From: Armillaria gallica
Taxonomy: Eukaryota > Basidiomycota > Agaricomycetes > Agaricales > Physalacriaceae
Direction of reading: 5' to 3'
DNA length: 64,000 nt
Assembly: GCA_037576215.1 (NCBI GenBank)
Contig: JBANDB010000006.1
Span: 4,092,001-4,156,000 of the forward strand
Shown: one piece after another, positions 1-12,189 of the stretch
Layout: every line of letters starts with the position of its first letter
How positions within the stretch are numbered: the first letter of the stretch is position 1
Made by a program: the position numbers and the translations under genes
Notes under the pieces: generated by a model
The model's input: the letters and a program-made list of their open reading frames with translations, nothing else
Database searches by the model: none
Told to the model about the DNA's origin: nothing

Positions 1-940
1 TAGTCGCACTAAACGGACGAGAGAAAGGAACCGGAGAGAGGGAGTTTAGAGTTTAGAGTTTAGACAACCAGTATGCGAAAGTAGGCGAGGGTGGTGATCG
101 GCGATCAAGTCCTCCTTGCATCCGTTGTCTTGAGCCAAAACTCGAAGGCCCACCCGCTGACCAAGAGTCGTCCTCCCTGTCCTTCGCACCTCCCTCAATC
201 CTTGTTCACTGACACGAGCCTTTCATAACTCTCATCACACCTTTGGGAAAGGAATGGCGTCCTCGATACAGTCGCGAGCAGTACTGGATGGCACCGGTGG
301 TAGGCGGCTGGCAGGGGCATGATGAAGAGAGATGGAGACATTGAGCGAGGGTCGAGGTCGAGTTCATAGTTCCTCACCACCTATCAGAAGACCCTTCCTC
401 TCTCAAAGTGGTCGAGGTCGGATATCCAGCCATTGATATTGCATCGAGTGGAAAGGAGGCTGAGGTGAACGAACAAGATAAAGAGTCTATCGCAGCGAAT
501 GATGTAGGCACTGTTCATCAGCCGGTGTAATAGGATCTTGGGGGCAGGACGCAAATAACAGGTTGTAGAGGGGAGGATAGTTCCAATTCGCATTCAGCTG
601 TAGATGCATCAGCAGATATTTGAAAATAGAAGACAAGAGGCACATGTAGAACCTTTCCAATTAAGCCCTTGCTATGCACGTAGAAGTGATCTCGACCGAC
701 GACAAGCAACATTGTATGAAGTCTGGGATCCAGCACTGAAGAGGTGGCCACTGAGAGACGTTATACGGGGCCTCTTCATTGTTTGACGTCGAAATCTTAG
801 GACGCCGACTCGAAACCATGCGATGTCCCACGGTGTCGTCTTCGTCCATTTGGTACGGGCAAACAAGAATCGGAAGGCCAAGCCAAACGCGATCTCTTGG
901 CATACTGTTTGACATTTTCATTCATCAAGCGGCTATGTAA
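1..940. other. Leading spacer without a recognised gene
   Basis: No open frame here resembles a known family. The only structure noticed is a short tandem of about three TTTAGAG-type units near 45-64 and a repeated GGTCGAG motif around 350-420. From about 940 onward the sequence resembles 47640-47880, the region beside the minus-strand oxidoreductase relic near 48 kb. Confidence 0.5.
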
Positions 941-1089
941 TAATCTGAGTGTTAGGTATAAGAGAGTATTCAAGATGCATACCCAACGTTGCGAAGAGTT
1001 AAATTGTGTACTATGGTCTTGAATCCAGCACGAAGCCAGTGAGAAGGAAAGATCGGATATTTCCAACGCGTGATCTACCAGATGAATAT

Positions 1090-1515
1090 AAACAGACGTG
1101 ATGTTTCCTTTGTTCCACCTCTTCTTTGCGACGCGAAACGGGGCGGAGAGCCAATCAACATGTTTCCCGAGCAACGTGTACGGGGCCGACGCCTTTCTGC
1201 TCATCCGGGTGTGGTCAGACCATTCCCCTGAATACCCCCCCGCAACCCGCTCTCTTCCTTCCGGCCTGTCCGACACCGAGGGAACGCTGCTAACCTAAGG
1301 CAGACCATCCACAGAGATGCCCAAAATGCCGGACTACACCTTCTTCACGCGTCCTCTCTCAAAGCAGCCATCCTCTTTGTCAGTCGATTCTCCTCCCCAC
1401 CATTTCCCAAAATATGCTGCCAGTGCTCCACCAAGGTATGCTGACACTCGTAACTCAATTTGGCGGTCGTCAGCACACCCGACGGCATCAAAGAAGGACG
1501 GGAGGACCCCCGACT
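1090..1515 (-). pseudogene. DAO-type FAD oxidoreductase relic, C-terminal part
   Basis: Read on the minus strand, the segment gives fragments of the C-terminal part of the same oxidoreductase found in better condition at 39505-40008: a stretch ending near IFWEMVG, a GYSGE-like stretch and an APFRVAKKRW-like tail. The fragments lie in different frames and are interrupted by stops, so no functional protein can be made. It runs head to head with the plus-strand relic that starts near 1.8 kb. The family (PF01266-like) uses FAD to oxidise amine or amino-acid type substrates; the substrate here is unknown. Confidence 0.65.
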
Positions 1516-1559
1516 ATGCCTACAGAGGTCGGCACGCGGAGTTCGGACAAATTCGGCAT

Positions 1560-2665
1560 TCAAAGAGCCAGGACTGGGAGACAGAATGAGAGCAAAGTCG
1601 TGATGGTGAAAGGGAGGGATTATTGCAGAGAAAGCCAGACAGAGGGATTGCTCGGGTTCTCCCGACGCATTGTAAGGTTGATCTCTTTGATTCGTTCGAC
1701 CGTGTTCTTCATCCTGACAATAATCATCGGCTTGGAGTTGTTGCAGTGGCCTGATATCATGTTAACGCCTCTTCAAGCTTCAAGCTCAAGCTTCAAGAGC
1801 CATGGCATCACTGTTTTCACATCTCCGAGTGACCATTGACGCTCCACCAGCGATTGTGTCTTTACCGACACGTCTCCAAGCGGATAAAGCAGTCTCCTGG
1901 ACTCCCAGTGGCCAATTCCACTGCTCCATTCTGGTGGATCCCAGCATCGCCCATCCAAAAAGAAGGCTCATCTGTAGCCTTGCCAGCATGCGTGGACGTT
2001 GTGATTATCGGGTCTGGGATAACGGGCAAGGCGTGCTTGATTCGGACAGGCCATTGGAGGCTGTGATGTTGGAAGCGAGGGACGGGGTTCACAGCGCGGA
2101 ACGGAGGATATATTACACCATGTTTGAAGGAGCCAAGGAGAAGTCGGATTGCCGAGTGAAAAGAGTGGCTGGGGTACGACGGAGGGACCGGCAGGGATGC
2201 AGCATGCAGACAGGGTGTGCGGTGTCATCTCGACGACGGGCGGGACGGTGCATCCATATCAGCTCGTTATGGGCATCCTATCGCGGCTGCTCGAGCTCAA
2301 GACGTACTCTTCGTTCTGGCTGTACACGTTCACACACCCACAGTGACATTCGTGCCAAACACGTCGTCCATACTACCAATGGATGGTCGTCCCATCTCCT
2401 CGCGCCAATGCGGGAAAGGATCGTTCTCATGCGTGGCCATATGACTGCACAGCGCGCGGGAACAGATGATGGACAGCTCGGTACATATACCCAGGCGCGT
2501 CCGAGGATCGATGGGACTACCTCACTCAGCAGCACCCTGACTGTGCGACACTCGGTGAGAAACTACCAAGTGTCGGCATACATTGGTGAGGTACTTTGCA
2601 CAGGAATATGTTGCCGACTAATTCAATTACTCCCGATGTCAACGGAGCAAAGTTCATGATTCAAG
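1560..2665 (+). pseudogene. DAO-type FAD oxidoreductase relic (copy with 5' flank)
   Basis: A Rossmann-type dinucleotide-binding motif reading VVIIGSGITG is encoded near 1996-2025, and further pieces of the family follow in shifting frames (GGTVHPYQLVMGI, FVPNTSSI, RAGTDDGQLGT). Several frame changes and stops break it, and the C-terminal catalytic part is missing. The 5' flank at 1560-1780 is closely repeated at 54130-54360, so this copy and the one at 54.4 kb come from the same duplicated unit, which in both places is followed by a HET gene. The 286-codon open stretch at 1802-2659 is mostly out of the true frame and should not be read as a gene. Confidence 0.7.
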
Positions 2666-2965
2666 GAAGTATTACATGCAAGCGAAACAGTGACACACAT
2701 TGATTCAAGGCGATAACACTCTAGGTAGAACCGTGTTGCAACTACACCCTCTGAGGTTCTCCCTGTATACATCCAATCGTAACAGGATGAGCGGGCGTCG
2801 TATGTGCCATCACTTTCCTTCCATTTCAAGTCTCCGTACTGATTTGAATGGTTAGGGCTCCACTGGCGACAAATTTGTATTCAACAGGATGGTTATATAA
2901 ATCCTTCGCGCAGAGGCAACAAGGTATGTAGCTGTAAAATCCCATAGAAACGTACTGAATAACAG

Positions 2966-4716
2966 TATCATTGAGAAAGACATACTATTTAAACCTCTCC
3001 GACGTCACCATCGCCGCTCCCATTGAAAACGGCTTGTCGATCGAAGACATCAAAGTCCCAAATCAACGAGCCTATACGGGATCAAAGCCCGTCATACCAT
3101 CCTCTCTTGCTGACACCCCCAGCGCCAGCCTGGGCGTTGATGGACTGTTGAAAATGTTGAACAGCACTCTTAGTACCAAATACGACCTTACCCCTTCTCT
3201 GTCGTCCCTTCTCGAAGCGTACATTTCCGATGAATATGACTTTGGCACCATATATGGCTATCTCCGGCCCATATGGCTTGACTGCGACTTGAACTACATC
3301 CAAAATCCACTGCGCACTTCTGCAGCGACGGACCTAGAAATACGTCAAGAAGCGCTGGCTGATGGCCAGATCACCAAGGAGGGACTGTTCATGGCCCCTA
3401 GGCGCGTCTGGGATCTCTTTAGCAATAGAGTGGTGCCGTGGTGGGTTGCCTTGTGTACACCATGGGGAATATCACACGCCTGGCTGGATATCAGCCAACG
3501 CAAAAATGTCCTCACACCTATCAATGGGCATCAATGGCCTGTGCCCATCCCAAAAGATACCAATCTTGATCTCATCCGTATAGAAATGCTGAATCTTGGA
3601 GCAGAGTACGCATGGCTGGATGTCCTCTGTTTGAGGCAGGAAGGGGGGCAGAATGAGGATCTGCGTGCGGGGGAGTGGATGTTGGATGTGCCCACCATTG
3701 GAAATGCATATGTAGAGGGAATGGTGGTTTGCTACTTCAATGGGCTTGGGCGGCCCTTGGAGCATGGTTTCAATCCTGATAGTGATCGGAGTTGGTTCAA
3801 ACGGACGTGGACGTTACAGGAGACGAGTCGCAATTGGACGATAGGCGGGGATATGGGCGACGAGATGTTGAATGAGGAGGTACGGGCAAGCTTCGAGTCG
3901 CAACTGGTATCCGTGGAAGGGGCCGCGTCGTCCTTGCATGTGGTTCACTATCTATCGCTGCTGCGGGATCGAACGTCCGAGAAGGATGTCGATAAAGTTG
4001 CAGCACTGACATACTTTTTGGCATTCGACAGTTCACCAGCACACAATGAAACACGACCCACTATATCCACCACTCACGATTTCACAAAGATCGACCCCAT
4101 TTCAAACGATAATTCCATCAGAACAGGCGATCCAACCTCGATGATGGTACCGGCATACTCTGAGCAGGAGTCTGCTGAAGATGCTTGGACAGCGCTGGTG
4201 AAGGTGATGGCGTGGTATCCTCGTTCACAGATGCTCTTTTTGTATCACGAACCTGGGCCCGAAAAGAATGCATGGAGACCATCATGGCAGCAGGCTATGA
4301 ACTGGAATACACGAAGTTTCTCTTCCGCTTTTGACGGGTTTGTTGATCACGATAAGAAGACGGGTACCTATTCATACGGTGGTTGGCGCATTGAATCCGT
4401 ACAGGTGCAAGGGTTGACAACACCGGTAGCAGCGCCACGCAAAGGACACTTGATTGTCCGAACCCCGAACGGAGAGCATCGATACGAACTTTCCGCTGGC
4501 CATCAATACCTAATACCAGACGATGTATATTCATTGCTATGTGTCCCACAACTCAGATCAAATAAGACTCCATGCGTTGTTGGGACAATGCTGCCCGATC
4601 AAACATTCATAAAGATATCAGTGTTCGAAATCGTTGGCTGGCCGCTGCATGAAGAGGAATGGGAGAGTTTGGCACTGAGTCTGGGTGCTAAAAAGTCGGA
4701 TATTGTTCTTGGTTGA
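2966..4716 (+). CDS. HET-domain-like protein, copy 1
   Basis: An open frame of about 580 codons encodes a heterokaryon-incompatibility-like protein. Counting from the TTG at 2971, the HET core spans roughly residues 143-284: SHAWLD at 168-173, YAWLDVLCLRQ at 213-223 and SWFKRTWTLQE at 274-284, the usual order of HET blocks. The N-terminal ~140 residues and the C-terminal ~300 are shared only with the paralogs at 13.4, 19.3 and 55.6 kb. No transmembrane segment or NTPase motif is evident. The frame does not begin with ATG. Directly upstream is a conserved 42-nt GTATGT...AACAG intron (2924-2965), so a 5' exon is probable and the true start is unresolved. HET proteins in ascomycetes trigger incompatibility cell death; that role here is inferred. 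Confidence 0.78.
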
Positions 4717-5790
4717 AATACTTGAACCAAAGTCGATTATAGTTTCTGTATATGCTTCGGGAAGTGTCGCTCCCTGCACCATAAAATGCAGCGTGTATTG
4801 AATACTGCCTCTAGTACTAAAACCACTTTCATTCCCTTTGTTTCGCATCTACATCAGATGAATTAATCTTACACACCCACAGTCGCACCAAGTACAAGCT
4901 TGATAAGTCATATCTTTGCAGTGAGCCTTTCCCTGTCTCGCAAGCCACGGTGTAAAAATATGACGATGAAATGAATCCTTCTTGAAGAGATGACTAACTG
5001 GTGATAATGTTTGCCATACAGAGGAGTTTTTGAAGTCGTCGGAAAATCTAGAATAACTCACGAAAATGAAGGAACCGTCCGAACTGTGACTGATGAGGCT
5101 TTTGAGTAGCAGCATCAGAGGCGAGAAATAAAGTAGACGCACAAATAGATTGTCCTCCATAGTCACTAATAAACACGCTGAGATCCAACACGACAACCCG
5201 ATTTTATCCAAGAGCCAGTAAGAATAATTCAGATTTCCCTAGATTCATCGTCAATATCAGCATTCAGCATACATATTCTCAAAGGATATTGATTCGAAAG
5301 GTTGATTTTGTCTTGTGACCTCTGCCTGCGACAAGAGGAATATCAGACGTTTGATGGACGACCTGTTGTCAGAAAAACAACCCAGTGGGCGAGGCAAGGC
5401 AAGCAGAATGATCATGGTGAGAGGGAGGGATACCTTCGAATTTGTAGACACTTTGGATATCATCGTAATGGGACTCAGTAGAGGGAGAACAATAGCGTCG
5501 ACGATGACTATAGGGATCAGGGTGAACAGCGTGTCATAGAAGTGTTTGCATGTCATCAAATACTGACAAGACAAGGAAAGACTCGAACAAGCCAGTGTAT
5601 TACGATCTGGCGGCAAAGAGACCAGTACAAACTAGTACTTGCAGATAGTAAGGCAGGTTTTCCCAGTGCGTTATCTCTTAACGTTAAGCATTCAAATGGC
5701 AATTAGACAGCCTGACGTATAGCGCAAAGCCCCGATCACCTTCTCGCTAGCAGCATTTTTGCATCTCTATAGGCGCCTTTATTGAATATT
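4717..5790. other. 3' flank shared by HET copies, then unassigned DNA
   Basis: The first ~240 bases are conserved after all four HET copies (compare 15083-15340, 21038-21280 and 57910-58120), which marks the end of the duplicated HET unit. Beyond this, a minus-strand open frame of 119 codons (5257-5616) is rich in hydrophobic residues and could be a fragment of a membrane protein. It matches nothing I recognise and has no clear start or splice context. Confidence 0.4.
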
Positions 5791-8270
5791 GTTGGATGGC
5801 AGCATGCATGGAGATTGTGGTGCATCAATTGGCCCAGTCTCCGATCGTGGCACCGTCAAACATTACACGCAGCAGAGCGGCATAATTCGAGTTTCTGCTG
5901 GATCGCGGTTTTCCTGCGTCTGTTGTCCATAGGAGGAGGTTATTGTACCGTATTGTCGAGAAGTGGGCGGGCCTTGTATGCTAGAACAACGAAGCGTCAT
6001 TTGCATTGGAGAAAGAGAAGCACCGGTGTCCAGAAATCTCACTTTTCGCCCGTACCGGATTGAAATTACAGCGAGGTAATAAGCTTGCACGAACAAGATG
6101 ATAAAGGTAAGTCCCGAGAAGAAATGGAAGAAACTAGCATTGTATGGATAGAGCAGAAAGACTTAGAGAGATGGTTCAGATTTTCCCGTATTTCCACCTG
6201 TTCTGATATTCTGCAGTCAAGGGCTCAATTTCTCCTGTGGCCGTCGAACTTGCGCGTTGAGGAGATGCCTTCTCTTCATTGTCGGCCCTTCCAGAATCCA
6301 CCGGTAGCTAGATTCCTCTTTCATCGGCCTGAACGTTACCGCAAAGGATATGTATCCCGGCGACCACTCCTCGACTGGTCGTCGTAATAGAGTTAGGTTG
6401 GCATGTACGTCCTGGGCTGAAGTTGAACTCTTCAACACAGCAATTAGGAGGAAATTCCGCTTTGGAGCCGCGAAAAAGAGGAAATTTATGAGCACCTTGT
6501 ATGAAATTCCTTGGGCAGTTCATCGCCTTGGGCTCCTTTGGAGTACCATACATGAGGGTGCGCTATCGCGTCAAGAGGGCTCGTGGTAATATGGCGTAAG
6601 GTCTATCGAGGATGGCGCGTCTCCCTGACTGTTTGAAAATGAGAAGGATTCTAACTCTCCGTCAAGACCTCCGCTTTGCCTTTCCGAATACAACCTCAAC
6701 GATCCTCCATCAGAGCTTCAACCACTCGTCTTGGTGTCTCCTGAGGAATCGCCGGAGGGTACACATAGTGGGCAGGGATGTTCGTGCAAGGATGCGGGGA
6801 TGAGGTGCCATTTCTGCAGTCGAGTGATCGATTTCACCTATCGTCGTACGAACTTGCACCGTAAGAAAGGCCATTTAACAACGTCTCCACCATTTCTTTT
6901 CCACATCGGTCCTGCCGCGAGCTCCTAGCAGGGCTCGTCTTCCATTGTCACGTCAAAGCCTGCCTGGAATAGAACGTCGCCTACGAATGATGGGTATTCC
7001 CTGAGCGGTCGCCAGAATAGAGTCAACGAATACGGCGGGATCGCTAGTTTGGAATGATTGGCGGCGGAGTAGACACGCCCAGGGCTGACGTTCTTCACCA
7101 CAGCTGTGCTGTGATCAAGTAGCTATGTTCCGACAGTAGGAGATTGATGCTGGGTCCCCCTTGTTCAGCGAGAGAGCTGCGAAAAGGAGGGAAGCTGTGA
7201 ACATCTTGTATGGAATTCGCTAGGCAATTCATCGTCTCGGGATCCTTTAAAGTACAGTCGTCTGCTGCGCTACCGGGTCCGTGGTAATACAGCATGAGGT
7301 CTGTCGAAGACGGCGTATTTTCCTGGCTGTTCGAAGATTAGACGGCCCTCGCTTCGCGATCCTCCATCGTTCCATGAGGATGCACCTAGGTACGGCCGTC
7401 TGCTAATACGTGAGGGTGCTCCTCTCATCCTAGCGGGGACAACGTAAGGTCCATCCAATACGGCGCGTCTCCCTGACGAGAAACATTCTAATTCTTCGGT
7501 CGTCGACTCGTTCGATGGGCTTCAAGTTCCCGGTAGCCCGGTGGTAGAAGGCTTCCGTTCTTTCTTCCGCTCGTACATTCCAGCTCGCTCCTTGTTCAGC
7601 CTATCGAACCGTTGTTTAGATGAACCTCCAGCTAGGCGGTCAATGAACGTTCCCTGAAATGGAATTTGAAGATCCTATCCAGCGAAGGAACGCCCGACTC
7701 TCTTTCTTGACTGGCATCAGGAAAGTTTCCACAAATCGCGTGAGGAGAGGAGGCGTGCGCGTGTTGTGATCATGTTTGGCGGATAGAACTGGACGACGAG
7801 GTGGATCTCCCTCCCTCCTTCGTCTCCTCACTCATCGGAAATCGATACATTGCGGCAGCGCTGCACAATGAACGGAGCTCGTCACGCCAAGTCGAGGGCC
7901 AGGGAAGATCAGGCAAAGCGATGTGGAAAGGGAGAGTATTGTTGAGACTAGGTCTACACGAAGGTTAACATTATTCAAAGAATGGAGGAAGTATAATTCA
8001 CCTGAATAAATCCCGCGCGTTCCTTGGGTCCTTGCAACTTGTTCCTTGACGTCGTTGTCATAGGCACTTTGAGTTTGCAGGAAAGCGATACATCGTCTCT
8101 GGGCGACCTAAATATTGAAGTTGGACGTTAAGGTTGGACGTTGAGGCTGTTGGCGTCGTTAAGGATGAGTGGAGGTACTGGAGGATCTACTTGGAATCAT
8201 ATTGGCCAAAGAAAAGCATAGACATGAAAATACGACTCACTCTTACATTTCATTCACCTTGTTCCTCCCA
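5790..8270. repeat. Spacer repeat R, copy 1
   Basis: No coding gene was recognised. The block is shared with 10880-12180 and 21400-23924. Good anchors are CTAAATATTGAAGTTGGACG near 8107 (compare 11811 and 23502) and TTGGAATCATATTGGCCAAAG near 8189 (compare 11887 and 23577). Within this copy a ~700-bp subunit appears twice, starting near 6420 and 7120, each with a GAAAAAGAGG-like stretch followed by a CTTGTATG(A/G)AATTC motif. Each R copy is followed by an oxidoreductase fragment, so R belongs to a larger duplicated module. It could be a decayed minus-strand gene, but I could not identify it. Confidence 0.6.
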
Positions 8271-8289
8271 TCCATAGCATGATACCCAA

Positions 8290-8490
8290 CCGACGCCTTC
8301 GAAAGGGAGAAGACTCCCAGACTCCCAGTGGCCAACCCTACTACACCAATCCCTGCGTCGCCCATCTGAAAAGAAGTCACATCTCCAGCTTTGCCAGAAT
8401 GCGCTGGTTGTTGTAATTATCGGGTCTGGAGTAACGGGCACGGCATTTGCGTGTACACTGCTTGATGCGGATAGGACGTCGCTGTGGACG
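8290..8490 (+). pseudogene. DAO-type FAD oxidoreductase, short N-terminal fragment
   Basis: About 200 bases match the start of the other oxidoreductase relics: the CTCCCAG(A/T)GGCCAA stretch, the CATC(T/C)(G/A)AAAAGAAG stretch, and then a codon run reading VVVIIGSGVTGTAF-like around 8408-8440. The similarity ends near 8490. Only the FAD-binding start is left, so this is a fragment rather than a gene. It follows spacer repeat R1, as the larger relics at 12.2 and 26.2 kb follow R2 and R3. Confidence 0.6.
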
Positions 8491-8669
8491 GGAGGTTGAA
8501 GCGATAGAGGCGACTTGAAATAGTCGGAGGGAGTCACGTAAAAGACGTCAAGAAGACAATGTTTTAGCAGGGACGTTGACAACGGCGCTTTAGAGATGGG
8601 CATTCTCACGGAAAAGACGTCGGAACACGGAAGAGATTGGTTGGCGCGTGACCGCTGATTTCATCGAGG

Positions 8670-10640
8670 GCCGGCCTTTCATCGACATTCATTGTCACTA
8701 CCTCAACGTTGATCACGACGGTGACGACGGCCGCCCGGCACTGTCATACTTGACATTCATCGCGCCATGGACAGTCTCCGACGATTCGCTCGCCGAGACA
8801 CCAGACGAATCCCAATAGGCACAAGATGATATCCACAAGGAAATCGCCCGACTCGAAGCTCAGCTCCGGTCCTATGTCCCAATCTCACCAAAGAAGAGCA
8901 TGATGGCAGCTAGGGAATTTGTCGACACGGCCAACACCGTCTCCGAGTGAGTAGGCTGCTGATATTGTGGGCGCTACCTGAACCTATCTACACTAGAAAA
9001 GAAACGAAGGCCGACTCAGCTATACCGCGTCAAACACGTCCAGCAACAATGGCACCAGTTCCTCCATCATCCAAAGTCCCGACATCTTTGCCTCCAAAGC
9101 CTGCGCCATCAGCTGTTTTGGCCAAATTGGCGAAGAACAGGCGCCTCAGCCTCAACGACGAAGAGGTCGAACCCTCGCACTCAGTTGTATTCACCGACAA
9201 GCCTGCTGAGATGAAATCAGCAGCTGGACCGCACCACGACGAAAGGCTGGCTCTCATTGAAGATTTTGCACCGGGCCTTTACGACCACAAGCCACCCTTC
9301 GATGACCCCAAAGTCGGGTATACGGCTTTCGTATGTAGTCCGTCTTAACTTGACGTTTCGTTTTCATTCTCATTGTTCTTCTAGTTCTCGCTTCCTTCCA
9401 CATGAGCGCCTATAAGATCACTTCGATGTTTCTACATCGCCCCGTCCCGACTCTACTCATGTGTGCGACGATTGGGTTACCTTTGCAGTTGTCGCCGAAT
9501 GTGGTCCTATCAAGTTCGGTAAAGCATCCACGCGTGACTGTCGGAGCGAATGATGAAGGCAGGAAAACAAACGCGAAAGGGAAAGGGAAGCAGAAGCAGC
9601 AACCACCCAAACCTTCAGGGAACAAGTACGTCAACATGAAGCTCGTCGACTTTGGTTCGAGGTTACACTCGGCATCTTCTGCGACTGGCGGCAAAGCAGT
9701 CATACGATGGGATGCGTTTCTGTCATCGCTATTCGAGTCGGACGGTTTTGACATAGAAATGTGAAAAGATGGTTTGAAGGAGAAGATTTTCAAGGGCGAC
9801 AGCCGAGGTGTCTCGAATCAATGTCTTAGTTGAAAGAGGGCGATGTCATTGCGTTGATAAATCCCGAAATTCTGAAGCCATTTCAGGTATTCATACTTTT
9901 TTTACATAGTGATCTGTCTGATCGTTCATAGCGTGCAACCAGTAATCCCCACCCCACCAACAACATCCTCGCACTGATACCGGAATCTGTGGGCACGATC
10001 ATTGTGATAGGCCGAGCAAAAGACCTAGGAATGTGCAGTCCTTAAGCGCGACGGATCAGTGCGCGGTTCGTGGTGCGACAAACGTGCGAGCGATGTCTGT
10101 GAATGGCACGTTCAGAGTCGAACGTCGTTGTGCTACGGATCCTAAATCCTCCGCTTCGTAAGTAAAGTGACTTTTGAATAAAGATTCGCTCTTACTTTTT
10201 GCCAAGACAGACATTTGACATGTCGAACACCGCAATCAAGAAATGAAAACCCGCCTACGATCCTGCGTGGGAATGGGGAAAACGCAGAGCGTTCAGCGAC
10301 CTACGTGGTATCAGGACATGTCGTAAAGAGTCCAGGTCCGAGTTCGTTAGAGGTTTCGGAAAATATTGGAAGCGAAGGCTCAGCGGTTGCACGCTAAAGA
10401 CACAGATGAGGCCCTTTTGGACCAAGACAAGGAGGTGATGAAGGCGGTAATTGCCGCTAGGGAGTTTGCTTAGAAGGAGGATGGAAGGAAGATGCAATGA
10501 AGAGAGCCCCAAGACTGAACCGAGTACAAAGGAAAGTACCCCGAAGAGCCACTGCAGTGCAGGTATGGTCAAGCAGCTAGGTTTCAATCCCGCAGCCGGC
10601 CAGAATGGGTCAGCTACGGCACGAATTCTCATCTGAGGCA
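8670..10640 (+). pseudogene. MCM10-like replication protein relic
   Basis: Several pieces in order resemble fungal MCM10 (zinc-finger DNA-replication initiation factor): EIARLEAQLRSY near 8850, a Lys/Pro-rich stretch ending DFAPGLYDHKPPFDDP near 9300, KYVNMKLVDFG and ATGGKAVIR near 9630-9700, KEGDVIALINPEILKPFQ near 9836-9890, PTNNILAL and GRAKDLGMCS near 9955-10040, then KRDG...WCDKRASDVCEWHV (the MCM10 zinc finger) near 10047-10115, and KPAYDPA, ATYVVSGHVV and MVKQLGFNPAAG further on. The frame changes between blocks. A stop lies inside the zinc-finger segment, where the expected second cysteine is also missing. Some breaks may be introns (for example near 9890-9930), but not all. It lies between R1 and R2, and the ordinary genomic copy is presumably elsewhere. 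Confidence 0.65.
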
Positions 10641-10880
10641 CAAGGTCCGTTGATTCTCAAGCAACATTCGTTCGATGTCGTTGACGTTGACGTTTCTCGC
10701 TAGCTCGAGGTACTGGCAGCTATGCAGTCATCAAAGAGAACAGTTGATTTGACTGCGGAGTGAGCTGGGACTGCTAGCGTTGGGGATGCCACGATGGTTG
10801 ATCTTGACGACTGAATGTTGGAACCGTATACTTGATATCCATTTGCATCTATATACCTCATATAGTACACAATAATTCGT
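10641..10880. other. Short spacer after the MCM10-like relic
   Basis: Roughly 240 bases with no open frame of note. The sequence becomes AT-rich towards 10850, just before repeat R2. No feature was recognised. Confidence 0.4.
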
Positions 10881-12185
10881 AAGACTGAAACTGAAAGCTA
10901 CAAATGATAGGCGATGAAGAACATCCTTATATCTCGTTTTGCGAGCAAATGTTTGGAGTCGCGAAAAAGAGGGAGTTGTGAATATCGTGTATACAGTTCC
11001 CCGGGAAGTTCGTCATCTCGGGATCCTTTACATAAAGTAACATCGTCTGCTGCACTACCGGATCCGTGGTAATACAGCGTAAGGTCTGTCAAAGACGGCG
11101 CATCTCCCCGGGTGTTCGAAGATTAGACGGCCCCCGTTTCGCCTTTCCCGGTGATCCTCCATCGTTTCATGAAGAATCATCGAAGGATGCGCCTAGTACG
11201 GTCGTCTACCATACGTGAGGGTGCATTCCATGGCAGGATACTCTAACCATAGCGGGAACGGGGTAAGGTCTATTGAATACGTCGCGCCTCCCTGACGATA
11301 GGAAATTTAACTCTTCCGTTGCTGGGTCGTTCGATGACGAATCAAGCGGAGTAGCACTGGGTTTCCCGACAGTCCAAGATTGTCTAGTGGTAGAATATGC
11401 ATCCTCCGCTGGTATATTCCTACTCACTCCTCATATAGTGCATTAAAACATTTTTAAGCGAACAGCACTTGCCTCCTTCTTTTTCGTGAATCATGTCGGT
11501 GGATAGAATGTAGAGCATGGATCTCTCCTCCCTCCCTCCTTTCCTCGCTCATCAGAAACTGGTAGTACTGAATGGAGTTGGTCACCCCAAATCGAGGGTG
11601 GGAGAAGATTAAGCGAAGGAAGGAGCCTGAGGTGGGTGGAACGGGAGAGTAAGGGTTAACTTTTATTAAAGAATGGAGAAAGTATAACTCACTCAAATAG
11701 AATCCCGCGCCATTCTTGATCCACATTTCGGTGAACTGGCGCCCTTGAACTCTGTTCGTTGTCATAGGCAGCTTCTTTGCAGGAAAGCGATACGTCGTCT
11801 CTGCGCGACCTAAATATTGAGGTTGGATGTTGAGGCTGCTAGCATTGTTAAGGATGAGAGCGAGTGTGAAGAAGCGAAGGGCCTACTTGGAATCATATTG
11901 GCCAAAGAGAAACATAAGCATGGAAATACGACGTACTGTCAAGCCTCAACTTCTCTACTTTGTTCCTCACAAAGTGTACTTGCTTCCAGAAAATCCACCG
12001 TTGAACTGTGTTGCAAGGCTGGCTTGTGCGATGATATCGTATGTAAGAAATGGTGTTGATGACTAAATATGAAATGAAATATTCGCGCCCATCGGCCGGG
12101 CTGTGTTCTTCATCCTGACTATGATCATCGACAAGCCGTTACAGTGGGAAACCGTTGAAGGATAACTGGCAACACCTCTTCAAGA
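10880..12185. repeat. Spacer repeat R, copy 2
   Basis: This copy is shorter than R1 and R3, with one instead of two of the internal subunits (GAAAAAGAGGGAGTTGTGAA near 10963). It carries the same anchors near 11811 and 11887. Its right end (about 12050-12130) reads GATGACTAAATATGAAATG and then the CCATCGGCCGGGC stretch. This is effectively the unoccupied version of the site where R3 has taken up a transposable element. It leads into an oxidoreductase relic and HET copy 2. Confidence 0.6.
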
Positions 12186-12189
12186 GCCA

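Noticed and set aside
45..64. TTTAGAG tandem near the left end as a telomere
   Set aside because: The unit is not the fungal TTAGGG repeat, there are only about three copies, and it continues into ordinary sequence.
797..1276. 159-codon minus-strand frame as a gene
   Set aside because: Only its first part matches the oxidoreductase C-terminus, and the rest runs through non-coding flank; it is a chance read-through of a relic.
1802..2659. 286-codon plus-strand frame as a protein
   Set aside because: The family motifs in this stretch lie in other frames; this frame is Ser/Arg-rich translation of a decayed gene.
5257..5616. 119-codon hydrophobic minus-strand frame as a membrane protein gene
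   Set aside because: No family resemblance, no supporting splice structure and no paralog; left as unassigned.
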